From Gautieria morchelliformis (lineage: Eukaryota > Basidiomycota > Agaricomycetes > Gomphales > Gomphaceae): a stretch of 64,000 nt of DNA. The notes under the pieces were generated by a model, which was not told the origin of the DNA, ran no database searches, and was given only the letters and a program-made list of their open reading frames with translations. Positions within the stretch are counted from its first letter, which is position 1, and each line of letters opens with the position of its first letter. The translations under genes and the position numbers were made by a program. The stretch is taken from contig WHVA01000048.1 in NCBI GenBank assembly GCA_015179125.1, forward strand, positions 248,001-312,000, written 5' to 3'. Of the stretch, positions 31,865 through 42,074 are shown piece after piece.

Positions 31865-34464
31865 GACCTGTAGGCTCCTGTAATCAGTAGACATCCCAGC
31901 CACTGCACCTTCTCCAGGATTCTGGTGTGGCCAACCGACCCAGTTTGGCGGTGAGTCGCCACATTGCGGTGCAGCAGGGTGGGGTGTACCAGACGGGCTC
32001 CAGCTTGGGCAGTACCATCGAGGTGTAAAGTCGTTGCATGTGCTGTTCGGGTAGGCCGAAGGATGGGCGAGTGAGGCGCTTTACTGCAAGGAGAAGGCCT
32101 AGGGCTTTCTGTACCGCTTGTTGAACATATTGGTGCCAACAAAGTTCTTGATCGATCTGTACCCCGAGGAGCCGGGCCTCTGGAACACATTTGGTAACAT
32201 GTTGGGACTGTCAAAGAATAAAGTCAGATCGTATCAGGTTCTTGCGCCTCGTAAGTCTTAGGCATTGGAATTTGGAGAGCTCAGCCTGTGGATTGTGGGC
32301 CTCTGACCACGCCGCTTGTTTGTCGAGCATGTCATTGAGTGCCTCATCGCATTCGTTGAAACTGTCCTTGATCGCAATAAAGAAGTTGTCGTCAACATAA
32401 GCACCACCATCCTCGTCGGCGCCTCTGGGGATGGCTACCAGGCCATAGCTGTAAATCAAGTATAGAATCATTGAGGCGGTTTCTCCCTGTCCAATTCCAT
32501 TGTCAATGTCTATTGGGTCAGAAGAGAAATCATTAAAGCTTAGCGTGGTCTTCCTGTCTTTGAGCATGGCGGCGAAGAAAGAGATCAGCTCTGCTGGGTA
32601 GCCCAGCCTCACCATGTTTCTGAGCAGGCAGCCTGTAACAGCGTTCGGGAATGCATTCGCGATATCAAGGAAGACAATGGTGACCACTTTGTGGCTGCGC
32701 CAAGCCGACTTGACGCGATGGGTGAGATGGAGGAGGGAGTCGACGGTGGTCCTGCCTGGAAGACCTCCAAAGTGACGCAGTGGGAGGAGGTTATGGCAGA
32801 CGGTCAAGTACACAGTTATGTCAGTCATCACCTCAGAAAGTATCTTACCCATCATATTGTACAGCGCTATCGGCCTGTATGATTTAGCGACAGTGTAGTT
32901 GGGGTGGCCTGGCTTGCGGAGGACAATGGTTTTCCACGTATGCCAGCATGCAGGGAAGTATTGGAGCTGGAGGATTGCGAGGAGGCATCTGTGGAGGAGT
33001 GGGGTCAGGACGTGCTCGCATTCCTTTAGGACGATGTTGGGGATGCTGTCTTCACCCGGGCCCTTGAATGGCTGTGACCAGATGATGCGACACTGGATTT
33101 GGTGGAGTGCCGGCATAGTAAACTTGAGTGGTGGCGGGAGGGGAGTGGTGTCCTCTGGGAGATCAGGGAGAGTGTTAGGGCGTGGGGGGAAGAATAGTTC
33201 GGTGAATAGAGCGGCTTTGTCGGCATCAGTATGAGATTCTGACCATATTTGACCATCGGCTCCTCTACAGACCAAGGAGGGTATGCGGGACCGTGCACCA
33301 TCAGAGAGGGGGTTCTTGGCATATTTCCCAGCTATCCAGACATCTCTCTTGCTTGCCTCCTCAACCCACCGTTTCCAGTGGTTGGCCTTAGCCATCCGGA
33401 GCGCTGAGATATACTTGTTCTGTGCTTCATTGAGGCCTGTTTTGCGTTGTCCCAGGTAGGAGAGAAACGGGCATGGAATTCTTCTCTGCTTCTGAGTGTG
33501 TAGTTGCGATGTAGCTGAGTGAGATCATGACTCCACCAGTGTTTCGTGTAGGGGGAGATGCGTTGTCTGGGAATTAGTGCGTCGATAGTGGTCTGTATAG
33601 CTGATGTGAGCTGGGCTACGTAGTGATCCAGAAGGTTTGTTGATGTGAGGGCCATGTCCCCAGATAAGCCGTGCTGTTCGAGTTCTTTCACTAGCTTTTC
33701 GTTGAAAGCTTTCCAGTCGACTGTGCGGAAGTTGCATCCTGGGATAGTATGGCACATGTCGACTTCGAAGTCCAGGACGGTGTGCAGTGGGAGGTGGTCG
33801 GCTGAGGGGATGCGGTCGGTGTGTGATGCTGGCATCACAGAAGACGAGGTCAATAGTTTTCCAGGTGTGGTGGCTGTCGGATTGAAAATTGGGGGTGCCT
33901 GGGGGTAGCTGCAACTCCATGTTCTGGTCCGCCAGCAGCTGCATCAGCAGTTCTGTATTACTATGCCTGCATCGACGCATTTGGTTTGGTCCAGCCCATA
34001 GTGGGTTGTGCTTGTTGAAGTCGCCGGCCCAAATGGCAGTGGTTGTGGAGGGTGTTGGGTGGTCGGTGAGCCATCGTTGCAGATGTGTGAGTGCCGTGTC
34101 CGTTTCTGGGGGTTATAAATGTTGTAGATGTTGACGTTGTTGTTGTCATAGGTAACAGATATTGCAGTTATTAGAGGCGACTTGATTTGGACCTGTCGGA
34201 AGGAGTTGGAGGTCAGTTGCATTGAGACAAGTATTAGTGAGCGAGGGAGATTATCGTCATTGTCATCCTGAGTGGGGTACACGATGTACCAGTGCAGAGT
34301 GGCCGGTGAAAGTTTCGTTCTTGGGTAAATATACGGTTCTTGTATGAGGAGGAGGTCCCAGCATGAGGGGTCGGCCGTGTTCAGGTGGGATAGGCGATGT
34401 CCTTAGAATGCTTGCAGTTTTGCTGTTTGACTCGCAGGTGATTGCCTTGGGTGCGCTCAGACAT
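31865..34464 (-). pseudogene. Tad-like LINE ORF2, endonuclease and reverse transcriptase
   Basis: ORF2 starts at the ATG at 34464 (MSERTQGNHLRVKQQNCKHS). It has an AP-like endonuclease in two frames: DLLLIQEPYIYPRT, SVTYDNNNVNIYNIYNP, the IWAGDFNKHNPLWAG-type block near 34000, and a WKTIDLVFCD-type block near 33850. RT follows at 33395-32211: KTIVLRKPGHPNYTVAKSYR, HFGGLPGRTTVDSLL, VFLDIANAFPNAV, GIGQGETASMILYLIYSYG and the active site AYVDDNFF. A TGA at 32211-32213 precedes LGVQIDQELCWHQYV and the thumb region. Several frameshifts make it inactive. Confidence 0.88.
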
Positions 34465-34465
34465 C

Positions 34466-34668
34466 AGGACCCGAGGGGGAGGTGGCGGGAATATAGTTGA
34501 TTTGGAACTGGGACTGAGTGAGGTGCGGAGAGGGGGTGTGGGGCTGAGCGATGGCACGACGGCTTGGGGTGTAGTCTACATCTGCAAACGTAAAGGGTGT
34601 GTGAGCTTCGTATTTCCCAGTTGCATACTCATCCTTGCTAGTCTGAGCTTCAATAGCAGCTTTTGCTG
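34466..34668 (-). pseudogene. LINE ORF1, C-terminal remnant
   Basis: A minus-strand frame reads AAKAAIEAQTSKDEYATGKY, then EAHTPFTFADVDYTPSRRAI, then a stop overlapping the ORF2 start region. The tight ORF1/ORF2 spacing is usual for LINEs. The rest of ORF1 is cut off by gypsy 2 at about 34670. Confidence 0.55.
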
Positions 34669-34669
34669 C

Positions 34670-35098
34670 TGTTACGGCCGTTCATTTCCGACTTCCGACC
34701 TTCAGTTCCGCAACACTTTCCGCCCTCCCGATATTTCCGACACTCCGCCCCTTGTTCTATTCCCTTGTTCTTTCAACTCTATTACTCGGACCCACCAGAC
34801 CCAGCTCACCGTTCATCAAGACCATATGTCCGGCCCTCCTTGTGTTTCATTGTCAGATATGTTTTCCCAACCCCTTGTTCTATGCCATTGTTTTACCTTA
34901 CCCTGAACCCCCCTTGTAGTCCCATTGTTCCCAATTAGTTAGTTCCCACGCATTGTCTACTCGACTTCCACTTCCCCCGGAATTTGCTTAGTACCATCCT
35001 ATTACCTGTTGTCTCAGCTCTTTGTATAAAAGCCTGTCATGTATGTCTGTTATTCTGCAATCAGATAATCACCTTCGATACTTGATTTCCTTCGCTCC
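34670..35098 (+). repeat. Gypsy 2 5' LTR/leader, left part
   Basis: It begins TGTTACGGCCG where LINE ORF1 coding ends and is dense in TTCCGAC motifs. It is split at GCTCC (35094-35098) by the chromovirus and resumes at 41346. A TATAAAA-like TTGTATAAAAG at about 35021 may be the LTR promoter. The precise LTR right end (about 41507, before TTGGGGGCACAACC) is uncertain. Confidence 0.55.
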
Positions 35099-35578
35099 TG
35101 TAAGGGCAACCCTGGCTAGTCGTGGAGATCACACTACCACACAACTGACAAGGGGAAATCCAAAGTATGTATAAATGAACAGAGCATACAAGAGAGGGGG
35201 TTCTCACCTGACAAGGGGAAATCCAAAGAGAAAAGTCTAAGGACCCCCAATGTCAGCGAGCCCGTATTATACTACGCTGCGCAGCCAGGGACAACGCTTG
35301 GCACCCGCCATCAACCCTGCATCCCCCTGACCCTTGATCGACCCTTGATGCCACCTATTATGCGAGTCGCTTGATTTCCGACACTGTTCCGGGGCGGAAG
35401 TCGGAAATTGGAGTGGAACTGGCAAGGCGAACGGAACTGGTGGAAGTTCTCCCAGAAGCGGAATTGTTCCCGAAAGCGGATGCGGAGATGGAATCGGAAC
35501 CGGAAGCGGAGTCGGAAATGGAGTCGGAACTGGGTGTGGTGTCGGAACTGGAAATGGAAAACAGGGTGTCCCCTGACA
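35099..35578 (-). repeat. Chromovirus 3' LTR
   Basis: TGTAAGGGCAAC...CCCCTGACA on the plus strand; 480 bp, same as 40866-41345. The pol reading frame continues 221 bp into it. Confidence 0.95.
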
Positions 35579-38500
35579 TCACCCCCCCTCTAGCGTGCTG
35601 CGTCCTCGAAGCACGGGACACAAGGGATTGAAATGCCAGCGAGCGGATTCGGCGAGGGGCACCTGGATGTGTCCTGTAGAACTCCCGGAGTTTGTCAGGA
35701 GCGGAAACATCTTGCTCCGGGACCCACGAATTCTCCTCGTACCCATACCCTTCCCATTTCACGAGGAATTGGAGTCGTCCTCGCACAAACCGGCTGTCCA
35801 GGATCCGTTCTACCACGTAGTGCTCTTCCCCATCTACAATTTCTGGCGGAGGTGGCGGATGAGCCTTCCGACGTGGAATTGGGTCCTCAAGCATAGGGAG
35901 TAACTTCACCACGTTGAAGACGGGGTGGAGGCGGGACATGGACATCGGAAGTCGGAGGCGGTATGCATTCCGTCCAACCCTTCGCGTCACTGTGAAGGGC
36001 CCAAGGTAGCGGTGGGCAAGCTTCTGCGAAGGGCGTGTGGTGCGGATGTCACTTGCATCTAGGTACACCTTGTCTCCAACCTGGTACTCTGGGGCAGGAA
36101 CCCGGCGTCGGTTGTAGTACCTTGCCATGTCATCCTTGGCCTTCGCAAGGGCCGACTTGGCTTCCGAAAGGGTGGAGTCCATGCGGTCTCGGAACTCATT
36201 GACCGTCTCGAGTCGGGAGTCAGCCTGGCGTGGTTCGAAGCCCATCCGCGGGTGTCGTCCGGAGTCAAGCATGAAGGGAGTCTGTTGCGTGGCGGAATGG
36301 ACATGGTTGTTGTATTGGAATTCCGCCAGCGGAAGTAACTCATCCCAGTCATCCTGCCTCTCATTGACAAAGAGGCGGAGATATTGCTCCAACTCCTGAT
36401 TGACCCGTTCCGTCTGTCCGTCACCCTGCGGATGGTACGCTGTGGTGGTAGCCAGCTTTATGCCGAGCAGGCGGTAGAGCTCCTGAGTCAGTTCCGCGAC
36501 AAACTGCGGACCTCGGTCGGAAACGACTTGCTTCGGGAGCCCATGCAACTTCCAGACATGTGCAAGGAACAGGCGGGCCGCTCCGAGGGCTGTGATCGTC
36601 GTGTGCGTCGGAATGAAGTGGGACACCTTGCTCACCGAATCCACGACGTTCATGATCGCGTCGTAGCCATGAGACTCTGGGAGTTCAACGATGAAGTCGA
36701 CACTGATGGTGTCCCAGCGGGATTCGGGAATCGGGAGCGGAACAAGTTCTCCGACGGGCGGACGTCGTTGCGCTTTGGTTCGGAGACAAAGGTCACACGT
36801 CTTCACGTACTGTCCGATGTAGCGGGACATCTGAGGCCACCAGTAATTCCGAGCCACTAACTCCAGCGTCTTCCACCTGCCAGCATGCCCAGCGACCCGT
36901 GTGTCATGGTGCTGGGACACGATGCGACGGCGGAGGTCCGCCCCACCCGGAACATAGACCTTGCCTCTGAAGTGGAGCAGTCCATCACGTTCCGACCATT
37001 CCGCTGCCCGTACAGACCGTGAGTGCCCCTTCCGGAGTTCCTCCACTGCCTTCACCACCGACTCCTCCTTCTCTCCATTCCGGTACTGCCTCCGGATATC
37101 CCGGAGCATTTCCGCTTCCGCCCCAACTGCAGTTACTCCTTCTAGGGCACGGATTGCAAAGAGACTTGGGCGGAGCAGTGTCATATCCGCGTTGTCTCCA
37201 CTTCCGCTTCCGTGATCCGCGCGGCGGGATAGGGCATCGGGCTTGCCCATGGTGCGGCCGGGGCGGTGGTGGAGCATGAAGTCAAACCGGGACAGGTGTA
37301 GGGACCACCGTGCTTGTCGTCGGTTCAGCTTCTTAGCCGTGCGGAAATACTCGAGGTTCTTGTGGTCTGTCCAGATCTCAAAAGGGCATAGAGCACCCTC
37401 GAGGAAGTGTCGCCACTCCTCCAGCGCTCGGATGATTGCCAGCATCTCCTTGTCATGGATCTCATAGTTCCGCTCGACCGGACTAAGGCTCTTAGAGAAG
37501 AAGGCAATCGGATGCCACCCCCCACCATCTTCCGATGACTGCTGTGACAAGACCGCTCCGGTAGCTGCGTCGGAAGAATCCGCCTCGACTCGATAAGGGC
37601 GAGAGTCGTCGGGAAAGATCAGGACCGGGGCGGAAGTGATCAGCTCCTTGAGTTTGTCAAAGGAAGTCTGTTCCGGCTCTCCCCACCGCCATCCAACCTC
37701 CTTCTTGGTGAGGTCGAAGAGGGCACGGGCGTGGCAGGAGAAGTCCTTGATGAACCGCCGGTAGAAATTGACAAACCCAATGAAGGACTGGACCTCCTTC
37801 TTGTTTCGCGGCACGGGCCAATCCGATACACCGGAAACTTTGACTGGGTCCATTTCCACCTTTCCTTCCGACACAATCACCCCAAGATACTCTATCCGCG
37901 TCCGCTCAAATTCGCACTTTTCCGGCTTGAGACACAGGTTGTACTCCCGGAGCCGTTCCAGCACTCTCCGCACGATTTCCCGATGTTCGGACATTGTTTT
38001 CGTGAAAATGAGGATGTCATCGAGGTAGACGCAGACAACCCCTTCTGCTATCATGTCACGGAAAATGTCATTCATCATCGTCTGGAATGTGGCGGGACTG
38101 TTGGTGAGGCCAAAGAACATGACCTGCAGCTCAAAGAGTCCTCGATTGGTGCGGAATGCGGCCTTCCACTCGTCTCCCTCCCGGATCCGGACATTGTTGA
38201 AGCCCCAGCGGACATCCAGCTTAGTGAAGTACCTCGCCCCGCGGAGTTGTGTGATCAGTTCGGAAATGAGTGGAATGGGGTACCGGTTCTTGATCGTGAT
38301 CGCATTCAAGGCCCGGTAGTCCTGCACAAGTCTGAGCGAGCCATCCTTCTTCTTGATGAAGAACACCGGAGATGCCATGGGTGACTTGGAGGGGCGGATC
38401 CTCCCTGTACGGAGGTTTTCCACAAGGAACGCATCGAGCTCTACCTGCTCCTTGGGTGACAGCGGGTAGACCTTGCAGTTGGTGGGCTTTGACCCAGGCT

Positions 38501-39506
38501 CCAACTCGATGGCGTGGTCCCACAGCTTCCGTGGAGGCAGGGTATCAAACGACTCCTTGGAAAAGACGTCCTCGAACTCTCGCAGGTACTCCGGAATTTC
38601 CGCCTCTACTCTATCATGCCTCTTGGAGGCTTCAGCAAGGCGTTGCGAAATATTTCCGGTGGCGCGGATGTGTTCCGCTTCCGGTGGAAGGTTTACGTAC
38701 AGCAAGCGCTCCCCTTCCGCCAGAGTGTCTTCCGGGCTGAGTCGGATGACGTTGGAGTCGGAATCGGAATCGGAATCGGAATTGGAAGTGGGATCTGGTT
38801 CAAATTCCGCTTCCGAGTCTTCTTCTGCAAGCAGTGGATGGGGGCCAGAACGACATGTCTGTATGAGCCGTTCGGTCTTCCGCTGCTCCTGGCGCTCCTT
38901 CCGCAGTTCCGACCTGCACATGTGACACTTGGCTGGACATCGACTCATCAGTACCTTCCGAGTCTGCCAATTGATCTCCGGGTTGTGCTCCTGAAGCCAG
39001 GTGAACCCGAGGATGATGTCCTGCTTCCCCAGGCTGGTGACTGCAAAGGAAGTGCGTTCTGAGTGTCCATCGTAGCGGAGAATTGTGTCTACTATCTCCG
39101 TGATGGACCCTGCCTCATTGGGGCTTCCATCCACATTGAACCCCGGGATTGCACGTTGCAACTTCCGCGTGGTCAGTCGGTTCCGTTCCACATAGTCCCG
39201 GTCCATAAACTGACCAGTGGCCCCGCAATCGACAAGGGCGGGTCCGGATTTGACTTCCGCCGTATCTGTCGTCTGGATCTCCACCTTAATGACTAGTGAC
39301 TTGGGGCCAGGGGTGGCAGCAACAACATAGTGCTTCGGAAGGCGTCTCTCCCAAGGGCGGATGCGGGATGGATGGGGTGTCAGATTTGGTTTTTGTGTGA
39401 CTTTATCCGGTGGGTCTGTACGAAGTGAGGGGAGTGGGGGCTTTTCATTCTCTACTTCAAGACAGGCAAACCGGTTATGTACAGGCAGCAGGGGCACACA
39501 TCTCAC
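35358..39506 (-). CDS. pol: Chromovirus Pol polyprotein
   Basis: 1,382 codons open, in the -1 frame relative to gag and overlapping the gag stop, so expression probably needs a frameshift. The order seen is protease (LVDCGATGQFMDRDYV, Asp93), RT (SLRLVQDYRALNAITIKNRY, YFTKLDVRWGFNNVRI, active site VCVYLDDILIFT), RNase H (EADSSDAATGAVLSQ, TDHKNLEYF), integrase zinc site (HHDTRVAGHAG...CDLCLRTK), and DDE core (SVDFIVELPES, VSDRGPQFVAE, GQTERVNQELEQ). A chromodomain follows (EEHYVVERILDSRFVRGRLQ, FLVKWEGYGYEENSWVPEQD). Chromodomains guide integration to marked chromatin in related elements. The last 73 or so residues, Ser-rich, are encoded in the LTR. Confidence 0.95.
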   Translation of the reverse strand: MRCVPLLPVHNRFACLEVENEKPPLPSLRTDPPDKVTQKPNLTPHPSRIRPWERRLPKHYVVAATPGPKSLVIKVEIQTTDTAEVKSGPALVDCGATGQFMDRDYVERNRLTTRKLQRAIPGFNVDGSPNEAGSITEIVDTILRYDGHSERTSFAVTSLGKQDIILGFTWLQEHNPEINWQTRKVLMSRCPAKCHMCRSELRKERQEQRKTERLIQTCRSGPHPLLAEEDSEAEFEPDPTSNSDSDSDSDSNVIRLSPEDTLAEGERLLYVNLPPEAEHIRATGNISQRLAEASKRHDRVEAEIPEYLREFEDVFSKESFDTLPPRKLWDHAIELEPGSKPTNCKVYPLSPKEQVELDAFLVENLRTGRIRPSKSPMASPVFFIKKKDGSLRLVQDYRALNAITIKNRYPIPLISELITQLRGARYFTKLDVRWGFNNVRIREGDEWKAAFRTNRGLFELQVMFFGLTNSPATFQTMMNDIFRDMIAEGVVCVYLDDILIFTKTMSEHREIVRRVLERLREYNLCLKPEKCEFERTRIEYLGVIVSEGKVEMDPVKVSGVSDWPVPRNKKEVQSFIGFVNFYRRFIKDFSCHARALFDLTKKEVGWRWGEPEQTSFDKLKELITSAPVLIFPDDSRPYRVEADSSDAATGAVLSQQSSEDGGGWHPIAFFSKSLSPVERNYEIHDKEMLAIIRALEEWRHFLEGALCPFEIWTDHKNLEYFRTAKKLNRRQARWSLHLSRFDFMLHHRPGRTMGKPDALSRRADHGSGSGDNADMTLLRPSLFAIRALEGVTAVGAEAEMLRDIRRQYRNGEKEESVVKAVEELRKGHSRSVRAAEWSERDGLLHFRGKVYVPGGADLRRRIVSQHHDTRVAGHAGRWKTLELVARNYWWPQMSRYIGQYVKTCDLCLRTKAQRRPPVGELVPLPIPESRWDTISVDFIVELPESHGYDAIMNVVDSVSKVSHFIPTHTTITALGAARLFLAHVWKLHGLPKQVVSDRGPQFVAELTQELYRLLGIKLATTTAYHPQGDGQTERVNQELEQYLRLFVNERQDDWDELLPLAEFQYNNHVHSATQQTPFMLDSGRHPRMGFEPRQADSRLETVNEFRDRMDSTLSEAKSALAKAKDDMARYYNRRRVPAPEYQVGDKVYLDASDIRTTRPSQKLAHRYLGPFTVTRRVGRNAYRLRLPMSMSRLHPVFNVVKLLPMLEDPIPRRKAHPPPPPEIVDGEEHYVVERILDSRFVRGRLQFLVKWEGYGYEENSWVPEQDVSAPDKLREFYRTHPGAPRRIRSLAFQSLVSRASRTQHARGGVMSGDTLFSISSSDTTPSSDSISDSASGSDSISASAFGNNSASGRTSTSSVRLASSTPISDFRPGTVSEIKRLA

Positions 39507-40678
39507 CCGCTGCGTGTCACAAAATCCGACGCATCTTCCGCTTCCGGTAGACCATGTTCCGCATTTTCGGAAAGCTCTTCCGCAGTGGGCACTCCGTTTA
39601 TGTCTGCAAGCGCGAGGAACTCTGGAAGGATCTCGAGTTTCTCCTCTGTGGTCATAAGCCGGATATCAAAGGCTTGGGGGCACTCGCGAGCGTAGTGGCC
39701 TGGTTGTCGGCAGCGGAAGCAGGTGATAGTTCCGTGGCCTTTTCCGCGCATGCGGTCAACATCCATCGGGGCAGGGCCACTCTTCGAGGGAGGAGGGCTA
39801 TGGTTCCTAATAGGAGCAGGCGGAGCAAGCATCGGAAATAATTTCCGTGTGGGAATGAATGCGCTTCCGGGTTTTGGCACAGGTTGAGTAGGACGAGCGG
39901 AACTGCGTGTCGTGTTCCGACTCGTCTCCACGAAGGCCTCATTTGCCTCCCTGTTCCGAGAAACCTTCTGCGCAGCTTGGTACCACCCTTCCGGGTCATC
40001 AAAATCCGGAGCTCCATCCCCAAGCAGCGCAACTTGGTTCTGGAGCGTCGGATCAAGTCCTCGTCGGAATTTGATGACGATCGTCTTGTCGTCGTCATAT
40101 TCCGCAAGGTCGATGAGCTCCTGGAAGCGATCGATGTAGTCATCGACCGGATCTTTGGCCTGGTACCAGCTCGTCCCCTCGAGCTTTGTAAGGGCTGTGA
40201 GCTGCTCGTTTTTCGGGCAGAACTGGTCAGAAAATGTTTTCTCGAACGCGTCCCAGTCCCGGAAGTAGTTCCCCTTGCCCTTTGCTTCATGTCGGATCAC
40301 CTTGTTTGCAAAACGGGCTGCACGGTCCGATTTGAAAAAGGACAACGTCCAGTGAATCCGAGCCTGGTCGTTCGGAAAGAGGTCTCCGACAATTGCGAAG
40401 TAGATGCTGCATGTGTTGAAGAATGCGCGTCCCTTCTCCCGATCTCCGTCAAAGTCCGCCGGAGTTGCGGGTTTGACCTTTGCTAACTTCGCGGACATCC
40501 TCTTTTCCGCTAGTTCCGCTTTTCCGAAATCCGGATCGTCCAGCATTTCATTTCCACCACCTTGTGGAATATCTAACTTAGCCAAAATCGCTTGTAAGGC
40601 TGTTTCAATCGCGTCGGTCTTCATCCGGTTCCGCGTCAATTCCTCCTCCATATTCCGAAGACGATCGTCCGGATCCAT
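39503..40678 (-). CDS. gag: Chromovirus Gag
   Basis: I chose the ATG at 40678 (MDPDDRLRNMEEELTRNRMK), giving 391 residues; the frame is open upstream to the LTR but without an ATG better placed. It has a coiled-coil-like N-terminus, the Ty3-type capsid core (FFNTCSIYFAIVGDLFPNDQ, WDAFEKTFSDQFCP, YIDRFQELIDLAEYDD) and one CCHC zinc knuckle, CFRCRQPGHYARECP, for RNA packaging. It ends at a TGA (39503-39505) that overlaps pol. Confidence 0.93.
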   Translation of the reverse strand: MDPDDRLRNMEEELTRNRMKTDAIETALQAILAKLDIPQGGGNEMLDDPDFGKAELAEKRMSAKLAKVKPATPADFDGDREKGRAFFNTCSIYFAIVGDLFPNDQARIHWTLSFFKSDRAARFANKVIRHEAKGKGNYFRDWDAFEKTFSDQFCPKNEQLTALTKLEGTSWYQAKDPVDDYIDRFQELIDLAEYDDDKTIVIKFRRGLDPTLQNQVALLGDGAPDFDDPEGWYQAAQKVSRNREANEAFVETSRNTTRSSARPTQPVPKPGSAFIPTRKLFPMLAPPAPIRNHSPPPSKSGPAPMDVDRMRGKGHGTITCFRCRQPGHYARECPQAFDIRLMTTEEKLEILPEFLALADINGVPTAEELSENAEHGLPEAEDASDFVTRSG

Positions 40679-40865
40679 GTTGGAAGGAGAAATATGGGAC
40701 GGGATTTCCGGGGTTGGGAGCTCGACGTAAGAAGAGGGGCTGTCGTACGCTGTATGTGCGGAAGAGGTTGCGATCTCCGAGTCGCTGTCTCCGATTCCGA
40801 ACGCACCTATGGCGAATGCAACGCGCAGTACGACCGCCGGTCCTCTAGGGGAGAGACTTTTCTGC

Positions 40866-41345
40866 TGTAAGGGCAACCCTGGCTAGTCGTGGAGATCACA
40901 CTACCACACAACTGACAAGGGGAAATCCAAAGTATGTATAAATGAACAGAGCATACAAGAGAGGGGGTTCTCACCTGACAAGGGGAAATCCAAAGAGAAA
41001 AGTCTAAGGACCCCCAATGTCAGCGAGCCCGTATTATACTACGCTGCGCAGCCAGGGACAACGCTTGGCACCCGCCATCAACCCTGCATCCCCCTGACCC
41101 TTGATCGACCCTTGATGCCACCTATTATGCGAGTCGCTTGATTTCCGACACTGTTCCGGGGCGGAAGTCGGAAATTGGAGTGGAACTGGCAAGGCGAACG
41201 GAACTGGTGGAAGTTCTCCCAGAAGCGGAATTGTTCCCGAAAGCGGATGCGGAGATGGAATCGGAACCGGAAGCGGAGTCGGAAATGGAGTCGGAACTGG
41301 GTGTGGTGTCGGAACTGGAAATGGAAAACAGGGTGTCCCCTGACA
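40866..41345 (-). repeat. Chromovirus 5' LTR
   Basis: 480 bp, apparently identical to 35099-35578; outer flank GCTCC. Confidence 0.95.
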
Positions 41346-41615
41346 GCTCCATCTCCTGTTCTTAGCACAGTGAGTCTAGCAAGACCTCCGTCTCTCCGCC
41401 TTCCATCTTCCGCCTTCCGCCTCAGTTCCGACTCAAGTTCCGACCAACCTTTAGTTCAGTACTTTCCGACTTCCGACTCATTTCCAAAATACTTAGGACA
41501 ATAGTTCATTGGGGGCACAACCTATAAGTTGAAGCCGCTGTCCTTTCCAGTTCCGACTTAGCGGAAATCTCGATACGTAACAGTATTATCTGATTCCCAC
41601 CCGATAACTATCGCT

Positions 41616-41919
41616 ATGCCTCCCTGTACCACAGCTACTTCAGCTCGAGCAGGAGCTGTCGAAGCTCTCTCTTATTTTGGCAGTCTCAGATCCGCAGCAC
41701 CAAGGCATGCAGAACCTTCAGGCAGCTCTCGCGCAGACGATGAGCTTTCTGACGCCATTCCGCCACGTTTCGAAGAAGTTCCCAATGCTAATCCCGACTA
41801 TGACGGGAATTCGACGAGTAGCAGCGGCGAACAAACAGCAGCGTCATAAGGCCAAGGGCCGCGCGGTGAAGACGGAAGAGAAATCTGAAGTGACTCCCGC
41901 TACGGATGCAAAAAAATAG
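41616..41919 (+). pseudogene. Gypsy 2 gag remnant
   Basis: The ATG at 41616 (MPPCTTATSARAGAVEALSY) opens a frame of only 77 codons. A second frame (41677-41919) reads QALAQTMSFLTPF-like and lysine-rich sequence. No capsid core or zinc knuckle is visible, so most of gag appears deleted. Confidence 0.5.
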
Positions 41920-42074
41920 TCAGCAGTCCTCTGGCCTCCGCACAAGCTGAGGGCTGTGTTGACCCCATTCGTGCGACAAGCGAGGTTAAACTCAACGCAT
42001 CTGCTCTTTCGTCCTCTGACTCCCTCTCTGTTCCGCTCACTTCCGACACCATTTCTGCACCCCCGTTTACAGCA

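Larger units (their letters stand above)
35099..41345 (-). mobile_element. Intact Ty3/gypsy chromovirus (6,247 bp)
   Basis: Complete element on the minus strand: two 480-bp LTRs (35099-35578 and 40866-41345), 5-bp target duplication GCTCC (35094-35098 and 41346-41350), polypurine tract AGAGGGGGGGTGA next to the 3' LTR, and open gag and pol. The LTRs appear identical by eye, so the insertion is recent. It lies in opposite orientation inside the LTR/leader of gypsy 2. Unlike its neighbours it has no in-frame stops and is probably autonomous. Confidence 0.95.
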
